A stretch of 64,000 nucleotides of DNA from contig CABUHY010000014.1 in the NCBI GenBank assembly GCA_902491475.1, positions 1-64,000 of the forward strand. The letters are read 5' to 3'. The notes beneath the pieces are model-generated. The model saw nothing but the letters and a program-made list of their open reading frames with translations, made no database searches and had not been told where the DNA came from. Within the stretch, counting starts at the first letter, position 1; the number at the start of each line of letters is the position of its first letter. The position numbers and the translations under genes are program-made. This document shows positions 50,816-60,740 of the stretch, in pieces. The stretch comes from an uncultured Eubacteriales bacterium. GTDB lineage: Bacteria > Bacillota > Clostridia > Oscillospirales > Acutalibacteraceae.

Positions 50816-53230
50816 TTATTTTTTAAGCCAAAGTATCATACCTCGGCGTCCGTTGAGAATGAAATGCTTTTTAATATTCTTTTTTGGTGAACGCTTTGAG
50901 CCGAACCTGTATTTCCGTGCCGAAGCGGGTTCAAAGCCCAAAAGCTCCGTGTTTATGTCGAACTTAAAACGCTTTGCGTGCTTTGAGAAATTATATACGC
51001 ACAAAAGCGCACTGCCGTCCTTTACATAAACGGTTGTAAGAACATCTTCGCTGTCCGTTACAATCGGATTTTTGCTGTGCCAATAGCCGAACATTTTGCT
51101 CTTTTCAATTCCGAAATCGTCCCAGAGCTTATACATCTCCACGGCGTTCTTGTGACCCCAGCCGTAGCGGTTGTTCATAGCGTAGAGCATACCTTCGTAG
51201 AAGTCGCCGCCGCCCTCAAGCATCTGTCCGCCCAAGCCGTAGGGGATACCCGAGACCTCGGCGAGCATATATTCGGGCGAATACCTTTTGTAGTAGAAGC
51301 CCTCGCCGAGCCATATGCTGTCAAGGAACGGCATAATCTCGCAGTACAGGTTTGTACAGCTGACATCGCCAGCACGCTCCTCCTCGTGGTTCCACATATG
51401 CATATCAATGAGTCCGCCGCGCTTGTCAAGGATTTTCTTCGCCCTTTCAAGCGTCGTCCTGTCAAGGCTCGTGTCGTCAATGTATATGCCGCTTATGCCG
51501 ATGTTTTCCGTAAGCCAGTTCAAGCCCTCGACATAGTAGTTGTCAAGCCTTGTGTCGGGGTTTACGATAAACGAAAAATCGTGCTGACCCTTATACGGTC
51601 CGTCCTCGTATTTTACAAACCAGCCGGGGATAATATCCTCGCCGAAAACATCCACAAGCCACTGCGGCTTTTCCTTTTGCCAAGAATGGCTCACGCCCTG
51701 CTTGCGGAGTATTATCTCATTGCCGAGAGCCTTATACACAAAGGTTTCCGCCATATGGTTCGAGTGCTCACGCTCGGTATAGTAAAGCTTTATACCTATA
51801 CCTTTTTTTCTTGCGTAATCGACCGCCGCCTTTAGTCTGTCCGTGCCGTAGAACGGATAGTTTATGTAGGGCATTACGGCGTTGCCTTGATGGAAGGTTA
51901 CATAATTGAGCCCGTTTTCCGCCGCCTCGTCGATTTCCTTTATTTCGTCTTTAAGACAGTTCGAGTGGTCGTATCTTACGCCGAACACCTTTTTGAAATC
52001 AAGCGGCTTGAACGGAGTGATATGCATTTCAAAATCAAAGCTCACGGTGTTTCCGCACTTGAATGAAAACCTGCCCGTTTCGGCGCTTATCTTTGAAAAG
52101 CCGTCCGATACCCTTACCTTTATATCGCCGTTTTTGTGATTGTCCCATGTGGTGTCGGGAATATTCAGCGGCAGGTTTTTATAAAATATATTGATAAGCG
52201 GACGAACATATTTTTCCGCCTTGAACTTTACACGCATACCGCAGTTTACACAGCCCATGTAAATGCAGTCCTGCTGTTTGTCGACATTCCATTTGAAGTC
52301 AAGGTTTTGCGCCTTACTTGCCCTGTGACCGAGACCGTGCATAAGTGACGAACAGTCCTTGTTCACATAGAAATCGGCGCTTATGTTTTCAACCTCAAAA
52401 TCCGCTTTCGGGGTTATCTTTACCGAATATTCAAGCTGACCGTCATAGCGGATAACGGAATTGATTTTAAGCGAATATTTTTCGGCTTCCTGTTCCGACC
52501 GAGTTTCGATACGGTTGTTGAAGCAGTCGGCGGTAAAGTGCTTTCCGCCCGCCTTTTCGTTACCTATCAGAAATTCGCACGGCTTTGCAAAAAGCTCCTT
52601 TTGCACCGTGTCGCACACGGCAATGCTCTCGTCAAAGCGTGAATATACCTGCTTGGGAAGACCGTTTTCGCAAAGCTCGATGTCTCTGCCCAAAATACTT
52701 ACCGTGTCGCCGTCTATTTCGGGCTTTGTAAACGGTTTTACAAGGCTGTCGTCCTGCATAAGCGTGGAATTGAGCCATTTGAGCCTTGCAAGACTTTCAA
52801 TATCGTTATAGCCGTTGTTTTCAACGGGCTCGTCGGTTATTTTTATGTTTGCCGTGAGCGTATAAGCTCCGCTTTCACATTCAAGCGTGATTTGCGCCGT
52901 CTCGTCTCTTGCGCCCGTCCTTTCGGCTTCAAGAATAAAAAACAGAGGCTGGATAATACCGCCCTTGATTTTTACGCACTGCGTTTTGCTTTTTCCGAAT
53001 TTGTCCGTAACATCGGTGTTGATACAGGTTATTTTGACCGTATCGCTCTTTGAACGGATGCTCTTTATTTCGTCGTCGCACTCTGAAATTGCCGCAAGCT
53101 GCACGACATACACTTCGTTCTGCGACATAACCGCATTGAAGGTGCCGTCAATCTTTCTCGATTTTTCAAGAATATCGAGCCTGTCAAAATATATTATTTT
53201 TTCTTTTCTGTCAAATAAATAAAATTCCAT
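50816..53230 (-). CDS. Large glycoside-hydrolase-like protein (DUF6067/GH123-like)
   Basis: Protein of 804 aa without signal peptide, hence cytoplasmic. N-terminal half: beta-sandwich domains. C-terminal half (about 420-720): a TIM-barrel-like region with TFHQGN, KLYYTEREHSNHM and GIYIDDTSL; the acidic pair DD in YIDDT is a candidate active site. I recognise the class as glycoside-hydrolase-like but cannot assign an activity. First gene of the minus-strand part of the locus, divergent from the AraC regulator. Confidence 0.6.
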   Translation of the reverse strand: MEFYLFDRKEKIIYFDRLDILEKSRKIDGTFNAVMSQNEVYVVQLAAISECDDEIKSIRSKSDTVKITCINTDVTDKFGKSKTQCVKIKGGIIQPLFFILEAERTGARDETAQITLECESGAYTLTANIKITDEPVENNGYNDIESLARLKWLNSTLMQDDSLVKPFTKPEIDGDTVSILGRDIELCENGLPKQVYSRFDESIAVCDTVQKELFAKPCEFLIGNEKAGGKHFTADCFNNRIETRSEQEAEKYSLKINSVIRYDGQLEYSVKITPKADFEVENISADFYVNKDCSSLMHGLGHRASKAQNLDFKWNVDKQQDCIYMGCVNCGMRVKFKAEKYVRPLINIFYKNLPLNIPDTTWDNHKNGDIKVRVSDGFSKISAETGRFSFKCGNTVSFDFEMHITPFKPLDFKKVFGVRYDHSNCLKDEIKEIDEAAENGLNYVTFHQGNAVMPYINYPFYGTDRLKAAVDYARKKGIGIKLYYTEREHSNHMAETFVYKALGNEIILRKQGVSHSWQKEKPQWLVDVFGEDIIPGWFVKYEDGPYKGQHDFSFIVNPDTRLDNYYVEGLNWLTENIGISGIYIDDTSLDRTTLERAKKILDKRGGLIDMHMWNHEEERAGDVSCTNLYCEIMPFLDSIWLGEGFYYKRYSPEYMLAEVSGIPYGLGGQMLEGGGDFYEGMLYAMNNRYGWGHKNAVEMYKLWDDFGIEKSKMFGYWHSKNPIVTDSEDVLTTVYVKDGSALLCVYNFSKHAKRFKFDINTELLGFEPASARKYRFGSKRSPKKNIKKHFILNGRRGMILWLKK

Positions 53231-53257
53231 AGCTTACCCCCTGCCGCTTATATTATA

Positions 53258-53298
53258 TCTCACATTCTGTTGCATTAAAATCTCAAATGAGGTATAAT
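53258..53298 (+). promoter_or_regulatory. AraC-gene promoter with possible AraC operator
   Basis: -35 TTGCAT (53270-53275), 17 bp, -10 TATAAT (53293-53298). Two direct repeats TCTCA-[CA]-A (53258-53264 and 53281-53287) are 23 bp apart, in the range of AraC-type binding sites, within the divergent region controlling the glycan genes. Confidence 0.6.
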
Positions 53299-53330
53299 AA
53301 ATATAAAAATCGGAACTAAGGTGTGATTTT

Positions 53331-54176
53331 ATGTATCACAATCAATATTTCTTTATCGGCGAACAGAAAAAGACGGAGGTGTTTTGCCCCGTTGTCGTAA
53401 GCGCATATAAAATTATGACCGACGAGTCGTATTATCATGTTCAGGAGGAAAAGGAAAACGGAATGTACCCGAAAAACACCTTTTCTTTTCTGCGCTGTAC
53501 TGCGGGAAGCGGTAAGATATATACCTCGGGCGGCGAATACGATATACGCGAAAACGAATTTATCCTGTTAAAGTTTCACGATATTAAAAAGTATAAATCG
53601 ACAAGCCATATCTGGAGCTATCGCTGGACAAACTTTACCTGCGGCGCTTTGCCCGACCTGCCGCTTTATAAGACGGGCACCGCTCCCGTTACCGAGGCGG
53701 AGGAAAAAAGCTATGACAGGTTGTTGCTTTTCGGCAGGGAGTGCAGGGATAAAAACTATGTAAACCTCCTGTTCGGTGAGTACTTTTATTCCGTGGCGCA
53801 AAAGGAAATGACGGAGTCTCTTATAGACGAAAAGCTTGTATCGAACAGACCCGTTGACGATATGTGTTCGTTTATCGCCCAAAAGGTCTTTTCAAAGCTT
53901 ACGGTTGACGACCTGTCGGCTTTTTTCAAAATTTCCTCACGCAGGCTTCATCAGATTTTTTCTTCGGAGCTCGGCATTTCGCCGAAGCAGTATATCATAA
54001 AAAAGAAGATGGAGGAGGGTTACCGTCTGCTTGTGCAGACCTCAATGCCCATAAACAGAATATCGGAGCTTCTTTGCTTCAGCTCACAGTACCATTTTAC
54101 CAACGAATTCAAGAAGATTTTCGGGCAGACTCCGTCACAGGTACGCAATCTTGAGCACAACGCAAATAATTATTAG
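53331..54176 (+). CDS. AraC-family transcriptional regulator
   Basis: Protein of 281 aa: N-terminal cupin-like ligand domain (about 1-140) and C-terminal double HTH (about 180-278; LTVDDLSAFFKIS and the conserved SSQYHFTNEFKKIFGQTPSQVR). Likely activates the divergent glycan-degradation genes in response to a sugar. AAGGTG lies 7 nt before the ATG. Confidence 0.92.
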   Translation: MYHNQYFFIGEQKKTEVFCPVVVSAYKIMTDESYYHVQEEKENGMYPKNTFSFLRCTAGSGKIYTSGGEYDIRENEFILLKFHDIKKYKSTSHIWSYRWTNFTCGALPDLPLYKTGTAPVTEAEEKSYDRLLLFGRECRDKNYVNLLFGEYFYSVAQKEMTESLIDEKLVSNRPVDDMCSFIAQKVFSKLTVDDLSAFFKISSRRLHQIFSSELGISPKQYIIKKKMEEGYRLLVQTSMPINRISELLCFSSQYHFTNEFKKIFGQTPSQVRNLEHNANNY

Positions 54177-54256
54177 TTATATTGCCGATTTTACGGCTCT
54201 TGCCGACCCGTCAATCAACTATTTTATATAAAAAACGACAATTACATAAAAAGTGT

Positions 54257-54285
54257 TTGACATTAAGAGAAAAAATGACTAAAAT
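54257..54285 (+). promoter_or_regulatory. Promoter of the ilv-leu operon
   Basis: -35 TTGACA (54257-54262), 17-bp spacer, -10 TAAAAT (54280-54285). Transcription would start near 54,292, at the beginning of the T-box leader. Confidence 0.88.
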
Positions 54286-54291
54286 ATATTA

Positions 54292-54563
54292 AAAGTAATG
54301 ATGCGGAGCAGTAGACTCAAAATTTCTTTCAAGAGAATTGCCGGACGGTGCAAGGCATAAAGAAATCGGTTGAACTCGCCGCTGAACTGTTGCCGTGAAG
54401 GGCTTGAAAAAGCAGGTAATTGCAATCGGGAGCTCCCGTTACAGAGTGTACGATAATTCGTTGAGTGCTTTTCTTTAGGAAAAGAAAAAGAGTGGTACCA
54501 CGGAGAATTTTTTATTGAGTTCTTCGCCTCTTTAAGCCGAAGGCTTAAAGAGGCGTTTTGTTA
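54292..54563 (+). promoter_or_regulatory. T-box leader (leucine-type)
   Basis: Contains the T-box sequence GAGTGGTACCACGG (54491-54504) and a strong terminator (stem 54526-54539 with 54543-54556, then TTTTG). In the specifier region GAA-CTC-GCC the codon CTC (54375-54377) is read as leucine, as in other ilv-leu T-boxes. Uncharged tRNA-Leu(GAG) would favour antitermination and turn on the downstream genes. The codon assignment is inferred from local pattern; ATC nearby would give isoleucine. Confidence 0.9.
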
Positions 54564-54576
54564 TATTGGAGGATTT

Positions 54577-56277
54577 ATGGGAAATAAAACTGAAATGATG
54601 TCAGGAGCGCAAATCATAATCGAAACTTTGATTGAGCAGGGTGTTACCGATGTTTTCGGCTATCCCGGCGGACAGGTTCTTAACATCTATGACGAACTTT
54701 ACAAAGCGAGCGACCGTATCAATCATGTCTTGACCGCTCACGAGCAGGGCGCTTCGCACGCTGCCGACGGTTATTCGAGAGTTACGGGCAAGGTCGGTGT
54801 TGTAATCGCAACCTCGGGCCCCGGCGCCACAAACCTTGTCACGGGTATCGCTACGGCAATGCTCGACTCCATACCTATGGTGGCTATCACGGGCAATGTG
54901 CCCACCTCGCTTATCGGTAAGGACAGCTTCCAGGAAATCAATATTATGGGTATTACCTTGCCCATTACAAAGCACAACTATTTCGTAACCGATGTTCACG
55001 AGCTTGCGGACACAATTCGTGAGGCTTTCCAAATTGCAAAATCGGGCAGACCCGGACCCGTGCTTATCGATGTTCCGAAGGATGTTCAGACGGCGCAGTG
55101 TGAATTTGAAAAGAAGGGCGTTGTTGATTTCGCTCCGCTCAAAATTGCAGACGACAGCGAGGTCGATAAGGCTGTTGAGCTTATCAACAACTGCAAAAAG
55201 CCTTACATATATATCGGCGGAGGTGCGGCAGGTCTCGGAATGACCAAGGAAATTATGGCTTTTGCCGAGAAGATTGACGCATATATCGGCTGTACCTTTA
55301 TGGGACTTTCGGCTATGCCGAACTCGTTTGACCGTTTCCTCGGTATGGAGGGTATGCATGGTCACTACGCTTCGTCAATGGCTAACAAAGAGGCTGATTT
55401 GATAATCGGCGTCGGCGTCCGTTTCTCGGACAGGGCAACGGGCAATACCGAAAAGTACGCTACGGGCGCAAAGCTTGTTCAGCTTGATGTTGACCTTTCG
55501 GAGATAAACAAGAACATCAAGGTCGATGTCGGTCTTGTAGGCGACATCAAGTCCTCGTTCTCAAGAATTGCGGAGCGCTGCGACAAGGCGGAGCACAAGG
55601 AATGGGAACAGCAGGTTGAGGCTCTCAAGGCTGAAGAAAAGCGCATTATAGACGAGGCGGAAGAGGCTTCAAACGGCGCTATGACACCCAAGAAGATTTT
55701 TGATGTTATAAACAAGGTTAAGGATAAATCGACCATTATCGCAACGGATGTAGGTCAGCACCAGATGTGGGCTGCACAATACACGGACTTTGAGCAGAAG
55801 AGGCGTTTTGCTTCAAGCGGCGGTCTCGGTACGATGGGCTACGGCTTGGGCGCGGCAATCGGCGCTACGGTTGCAACGGGCGACAAGACGGTTCTTATAA
55901 CGGGCGACGGCAGCTTCGGTATGAACCTCAACGAGCTTGCGACAGCCGTTACATATAACGCACCCGTTGTAATAGTTCTTCTTAACAACGGCGTTCTCGG
56001 TATGGTTCGCCAGTGGCAGACGCTTTTCTACGGTAAGCGTTATTCAAACACCACGCTTGACAGAAAGACAGATTTCGTTAAGCTTGCGGAGGCTTTCGGA
56101 ATGGAAGCCGAGAGAGTTTCAAATATAGAAGATTTTGAAAAGGCGTTCAAAAAGGGTATGGCTCACAACGGACCGTATCTTATCGACACGCTCATAAACG
56201 AGGACGAGTTTGTTCTTCCGATGCTTCCGCCCGGAGGCTCGATTGACGATATGATTACCAAGGTAGAGGAGGATTGA
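54577..56277 (+). CDS. ilvB: Acetolactate synthase large subunit
   Basis: Protein of 566 aa. N-terminal pyrimidine-binding domain with catalytic E56 (HEQGASHAADGY) and C-terminal thiamine diphosphate motif GDGSFGMNLNELATA. Joins two pyruvates (or pyruvate and 2-oxobutyrate) in valine/leucine and isoleucine synthesis. GGAGG lies 7 nt before the ATG, directly after the T-box terminator. Confidence 0.96.
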   Translation: MGNKTEMMSGAQIIIETLIEQGVTDVFGYPGGQVLNIYDELYKASDRINHVLTAHEQGASHAADGYSRVTGKVGVVIATSGPGATNLVTGIATAMLDSIPMVAITGNVPTSLIGKDSFQEINIMGITLPITKHNYFVTDVHELADTIREAFQIAKSGRPGPVLIDVPKDVQTAQCEFEKKGVVDFAPLKIADDSEVDKAVELINNCKKPYIYIGGGAAGLGMTKEIMAFAEKIDAYIGCTFMGLSAMPNSFDRFLGMEGMHGHYASSMANKEADLIIGVGVRFSDRATGNTEKYATGAKLVQLDVDLSEINKNIKVDVGLVGDIKSSFSRIAERCDKAEHKEWEQQVEALKAEEKRIIDEAEEASNGAMTPKKIFDVINKVKDKSTIIATDVGQHQMWAAQYTDFEQKRRFASSGGLGTMGYGLGAAIGATVATGDKTVLITGDGSFGMNLNELATAVTYNAPVVIVLLNNGVLGMVRQWQTLFYGKRYSNTTLDRKTDFVKLAEAFGMEAERVSNIEDFEKAFKKGMAHNGPYLIDTLINEDEFVLPMLPPGGSIDDMITKVEED

Positions 56278-56279
56278 TG

Positions 56280-56768
56280 ATGGACAGATTTGTTATAGCA
56301 ATGTACGTTGAAAACAAGTACGGCGTTCTCACAAGAGTCTGCGGCTTGTTTATGCGTAAGGGATTCAACATTGATTCACTCACGGTCGGCGAAACCGATG
56401 ATCCGAACTATTCCCGTATCACAATTACGCTTCACGGCGACGAATACGCAAGGGAACAGCTTGTCAATCAGCTTCGTAAGCTTCACAATACCAAGAAGGT
56501 AAAGCTTCTCACACCCGAGGCTTCGTTTGAAAGGGAACTTATGCTTATCAAGGTTAAGAGCACCCCCGAAACAAGAAGCGAAATCCTTGCGGCGGCTGAG
56601 GTATATAAGGGCAAAATCCTTGACTACACGCTCAACACCATGAGCATTGAGGTCACGGGCGACCCCGCAAAAATCAACGCCTTTATCGAGATTATGGCAA
56701 GCATAGGCATAATCGAAATGTGCCGTACGGGCGTTGTCGCAATCGAAAGAGGCACAAATTCAATCTAA
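56280..56768 (+). CDS. ilvN: Acetolactate synthase small (regulatory) subunit
   Basis: Protein of 162 aa with an N-terminal ACT domain (VENKYGVLTRVCGLF) that binds valine for feedback control. Three start codons lie in a row after the ilvB stop; the ATG at 56280 has AGGAGG 7 nt upstream and is preferred. Only 2 bp separate it from ilvB. Confidence 0.95.
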   Translation: MDRFVIAMYVENKYGVLTRVCGLFMRKGFNIDSLTVGETDDPNYSRITITLHGDEYAREQLVNQLRKLHNTKKVKLLTPEASFERELMLIKVKSTPETRSEILAAAEVYKGKILDYTLNTMSIEVTGDPAKINAFIEIMASIGIIEMCRTGVVAIERGTNSI

Positions 56769-56829
56769 CCCATTTTAGCGGTTACGCTATTAAATAAAAA
56801 AACAATTATTATGCAAAGGAGACATAATT

Positions 56830-57846
56830 ATGCAGAAAATTTATTATCAGCAGGACTGTAACCTTGCTAAACTCAACGGAAAGACCGTTGCTATCATCGG
56901 CTACGGCTCACAGGGACATGCACACGCTTTGAACCTCAAGGATTCGGGCGTTGACGTTATTGTCGGACTTTACGAAGGCAGCAAGAGCTGGGCAAAGGCT
57001 GAAGCTCAGGGCCTTAAAGTTATGACATCGGCAGAGGCTGCAAAGAACGCAGACATCATTATGATTCTTATCAACGATGAGAAGCAGGCTGCTCTTTACA
57101 AAGAGAGCATCGAGCCCAACCTTACAGAGGGCAAGACTCTTGCTTTCGCTCACGGCTTCAACATTCACTTCGGCTGCATTAAGCCCCCGAAGAATGTAAA
57201 TGTTATTATGATAGCTCCCAAGGGCCCCGGTCATACGGTTCGTTCTGAATATCAGGCAGGCAAAGGCGTTCCTTGCCTTGTAGCTGTTGAGCAGGACGCA
57301 ACAGGCGACGCTCTTGAAATCGCTCTTGCATACGCTCTCGGTATCGGCGGTGCTCGTGCAGGCGTTCTTGAAACAACCTTCAGAACAGAGACAGAAACAG
57401 ACCTCTTCGGTGAGCAGGCTGTTCTTTGCGGCGGTGTTTGCGCACTTATGCAGGCAGGCTTTGAGACACTTGTTGAAGCAGGCTATGACCCCAGAAACGC
57501 TTACTTCGAGTGCATTCACGAGATGAAGCTTATCGTTGACCTTATCTATCAGAGCGGTTTCTCGGGAATGAGATATTCGATTTCAAACACAGCCGAATAC
57601 GGCGACTATGTAACAGGTCCGAAGATTATCACAGAGGACACCAAGAAGGCTATGAAGAAGATCCTTTCCGACATTCAGGACGGTACATTTGCAAAAGAAT
57701 TCCTCCTCGATATGTCGTCTGCAGGCGCACAGGTTCACTTCAACGCTATGCGTAAGCTCGCTGCCGAGCATCCTTCGGAGAAGGTCGGCGAAGAGGTTCG
57801 TAAGCTTTACAGCTGGAGCGATGAGGACAAGCTCATCAACAACTAA
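56830..57846 (+). CDS. ilvC: Ketol-acid reductoisomerase
   Basis: Protein of 338 aa (short class I form). Rossmann motif G24-Y-G26-S-Q-G29 and catalytic Mg-binding region (ETETDLFGEQAVLCGG). The cofactor loop after strand beta-2 reads GLYEGSKSW, with Tyr-Glu in the place of the Arg that often binds the NADPH phosphate, so NADH use is possible. Converts acetolactate to dihydroxyisovalerate. Confidence 0.96.
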   Translation: MQKIYYQQDCNLAKLNGKTVAIIGYGSQGHAHALNLKDSGVDVIVGLYEGSKSWAKAEAQGLKVMTSAEAAKNADIIMILINDEKQAALYKESIEPNLTEGKTLAFAHGFNIHFGCIKPPKNVNVIMIAPKGPGHTVRSEYQAGKGVPCLVAVEQDATGDALEIALAYALGIGGARAGVLETTFRTETETDLFGEQAVLCGGVCALMQAGFETLVEAGYDPRNAYFECIHEMKLIVDLIYQSGFSGMRYSISNTAEYGDYVTGPKIITEDTKKAMKKILSDIQDGTFAKEFLLDMSSAGAQVHFNAMRKLAAEHPSEKVGEEVRKLYSWSDEDKLINN

Positions 57847-57866
57847 CAGGAAAAGAGTGTAACACA

Positions 57867-59531
57867 ATGGTAAAAGATACTATCGTCAACGGATTTCAGA
57901 ACGCTCCGCACCGTTCACTGTATCATGCCCTCGGTCTTACGAACGAGGAGCAGCAGCGCCCGATGATCGGTATCGTCAGCTCTTATAACGAAATAGTTCC
58001 GGGCCATATGAACATCGACAAGATTGTCGAAGCGGTAAAGCTCGGAGTTGCAATGGCAGGGGGCACGCCCATCGTGTTCCCGGCGATTGCCGTATGCGAC
58101 GGTATCGCAATGGGTCACACGGGAATGAAATACTCTCTTGTAACCCGTGACCTTATCGCGGACTCGACAGAGGCTATGGTTATGGCTCACGGCTTTGACG
58201 GACTTGTTATGGTTCCCAACTGCGACAAGAATGTTCCCGGACTTCTTATGGCGGCGGCAAGGCTTAATATCCCGACAATCTTTGTCAGCGGCGGTCCTAT
58301 GCTCGCAGGCAGGGTTGACGGCAGAAAGACAAGCCTTTCAAGTATGTTTGAGGCTGTCGGCGCTTATTCCGCAGGTAAGATTGACGAAAAAAAGCTTTGC
58401 GTTTGCGAGGAAAACACCTGCCCGACATGCGGTTCGTGCTCGGGTATGTACACCGCAAACTCAATGAACTGCCTTACAGAGGTTCTCGGTATGGGACTCG
58501 GCGGCAACGGAACAATCCCTGCCGTTTACTCAAAGAGAATTGAGCTCGCAAAGCACGCGGGTATGCAGATAATGGAGCTTGTAAAGCAGGATATCAAGCC
58601 CAGAGACATTATGACAAAGGCGGCTATCCGCAATGCGATTACCGCAGATATGGCTCTCGGCTGTTCAACAAACAGTATGCTTCATCTCCCCGCAATAGCG
58701 AACGAGTGCGGCGTGGAGTTCAGCCTTGATATGGCGAACGAGATAAGCGAAAAGACGCCGAACCTTTGCCACCTTGCACCGGCAGGTCCCACATATATGG
58801 AGGACCTCAACGAGGCGGGCGGCGTTTATGCGGTTCTTAAAGAGCTTGATAAAATAGGCGCTCTCGACACATCGGTTATGACCTGCACGGGCAAGACGAT
58901 GAAAGAGAATATCGCCTCTGCGGTAAACAGAAACCCCGAGGTTATCCGTACTGCGGACAACCCCTATTCAAAGACGGGCGGCATTGCCGTGCTTAAAGGC
59001 AATCTCGCACCCGACGGCTGCGTCGTAAAGCGCAGTGCGGTAGCTCCCGAAATGCTTGTTCACGAGGGTCCCGCAAGGGTCTTTGAGAGCGAGGAAGAGG
59101 CTATTGCCGCAATTTACGCAGGCAAAATAGTCAAAGGCGATGTCGTTGTTATCAGATACGAAGGTCCCGCAGGCGGCCCCGGAATGAGAGAAATGCTCTC
59201 GCCGACCTCCGCAATAGCGGGTATGGGTCTTGATAAGGATGTTGCCCTTATTACCGACGGACGCTTCTCGGGTGCAACAAGAGGCGCTTCGATAGGTCAT
59301 GTTTCCCCCGAGGCTGTCAGCGGCGGACTTATCGCCTATGTCAAGGAGGGAGACCTGATTTCAATCAACATTCCCGAGTATTCAATCGAATTGAAGGTTG
59401 ACGAAAAGGAGATTGAAGAGCGTAAGGCTACTATGCCGATTAAGAGAAAAGAAAATCTTAAAGGCTATATCGCAAGATACGCACAGATGGTAAGCTCTGC
59501 CGACAAGGGAGCAATAATCAATAAATTCTAA
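57867..59531 (+). CDS. ilvD: Dihydroxy-acid dehydratase
   Basis: Protein of 554 aa with the cysteines of the Fe-S cluster in VPNCDKNVPG and CPTCGSCSGMYTANSMNCL. Dehydrates dihydroxyisovalerate and dihydroxymethylvalerate to the 2-oxo acids. The cluster makes it oxygen-sensitive. 20 bp after ilvC. Confidence 0.96.
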   Translation: MVKDTIVNGFQNAPHRSLYHALGLTNEEQQRPMIGIVSSYNEIVPGHMNIDKIVEAVKLGVAMAGGTPIVFPAIAVCDGIAMGHTGMKYSLVTRDLIADSTEAMVMAHGFDGLVMVPNCDKNVPGLLMAAARLNIPTIFVSGGPMLAGRVDGRKTSLSSMFEAVGAYSAGKIDEKKLCVCEENTCPTCGSCSGMYTANSMNCLTEVLGMGLGGNGTIPAVYSKRIELAKHAGMQIMELVKQDIKPRDIMTKAAIRNAITADMALGCSTNSMLHLPAIANECGVEFSLDMANEISEKTPNLCHLAPAGPTYMEDLNEAGGVYAVLKELDKIGALDTSVMTCTGKTMKENIASAVNRNPEVIRTADNPYSKTGGIAVLKGNLAPDGCVVKRSAVAPEMLVHEGPARVFESEEEAIAAIYAGKIVKGDVVVIRYEGPAGGPGMREMLSPTSAIAGMGLDKDVALITDGRFSGATRGASIGHVSPEAVSGGLIAYVKEGDLISINIPEYSIELKVDEKEIEERKATMPIKRKENLKGYIARYAQMVSSADKGAIINKF

Positions 59532-59546
59532 TTCAGGGATACGGAT

Positions 59547-60728
59547 ATGGACATCAATCAAAAGAAAAATTTGATTTGTAACATATTGGCGTTCAATGTA
59601 TTCAGAGACATCTTGAGCAAGGCTCCTATGGCGGCCTTGCTTAAGTTTCTGAATTGCGACGGCGATATTTGCGGAAAATCGGCTCTGTACGGCGAGTTCG
59701 TGGCAAGCCTTGCGGAGTATAACAACAGTTTATCGGAATTTTTGAGAATATCTGTTTGCGAGAGCGAAAACAGGTATATCGTGTTGAGGTCGCAGGGTAA
59801 GGAAATACCCCCTTCGCTCGAGGAAAACTGCAAAAAAGAGCTTGCGGTTCTGACTTCACTCACAAGGCTCAAAAGCGCCGAAATCTGCGATTTTCCCGAA
59901 AATATCTATGTTCCGCAGTTTGAGAATTCGTACATTGACTTTGAAAAAATGTATTCGGAGAGAGCGCTTAACCTTTCATCCTACGGCTACGGAATTTTCG
60001 CTACATCGAAGATGTTCCGTGTGTCCGACGGCGAAATTTGTCCGATAGATTTTGCGGACGATATATCGCTTGACGATTTTGTCGGCTATGAGGCGGAAAG
60101 GCGTCAGGTGTATGACAATATCGAGGCGCTCACACAGGGCAGACCCGCACTCAACACGCTTTTGTGCGGCGATGCGGGAACGGGCAAGTCCTCCACGGTA
60201 AAGGCTTGCGCCAACCACTTTTTCAATAACGGAGTCCGTCTTATCGAGCTTCGCAAGGACCAGCTTTTCGATTTACCGTATATAATGTCGAGAATTGAGG
60301 GCAACCCCCTCAAATTCATTATTTTTATCGACGACCTTTCATTTAACAAGAACGACGATTGCTTCAGTATGCTCAAGGCGGTGCTTGAGGGTTCGGCTTC
60401 GGGCAAGGCGAGTAATGCGGTTATCGTTGCGACAAGCAACCGACGCCATATCGTAAAGGAAAGCTTTGCCGAAAGGCAGGGAACGGACGATGTTCATCGT
60501 GCCGACACCATGCAGGAGCTTATGTCTCTTTCCGACCGTTTCGGTCTTGTCGTATATTTCTCAAAGCCCAACAAGGCTTTGTATCTTGAAATCGTACATC
60601 AGTTGGCTCAAAGAGCCGATTTGAATATACCGTCGGACGAGCTCGACCTCAAAGCCGAGGCGTTTGCGCTTTCAAAGGGCTCACGCTCGCCCCGTGCGGC
60701 AGAACAGTTTATTAACAGTTTGATATAA
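59547..60728 (+). CDS. AAA-type ATPase, DUF815 family
   Basis: Protein of 393 aa. Walker A GDAGTGKSS (about residues 208-216), Walker B IIFIDDLSF, sensor region IVATSNRRHIV and an arginine-finger-like SRSPRA near the C-terminus. DUF815 proteins are uncharacterised cytosolic ATPases. It lies 15 bp after ilvD and 12 bp before ilvA, so it is part of the ilv operon. A role in this pathway is not known; the close spacing could simply be opportunistic. Confidence 0.85.
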   Translation: MDINQKKNLICNILAFNVFRDILSKAPMAALLKFLNCDGDICGKSALYGEFVASLAEYNNSLSEFLRISVCESENRYIVLRSQGKEIPPSLEENCKKELAVLTSLTRLKSAEICDFPENIYVPQFENSYIDFEKMYSERALNLSSYGYGIFATSKMFRVSDGEICPIDFADDISLDDFVGYEAERRQVYDNIEALTQGRPALNTLLCGDAGTGKSSTVKACANHFFNNGVRLIELRKDQLFDLPYIMSRIEGNPLKFIIFIDDLSFNKNDDCFSMLKAVLEGSASGKASNAVIVATSNRRHIVKESFAERQGTDDVHRADTMQELMSLSDRFGLVVYFSKPNKALYLEIVHQLAQRADLNIPSDELDLKAEAFALSKGSRSPRAAEQFINSLI

Positions 60729-60740
60729 AGGAGTAACACA

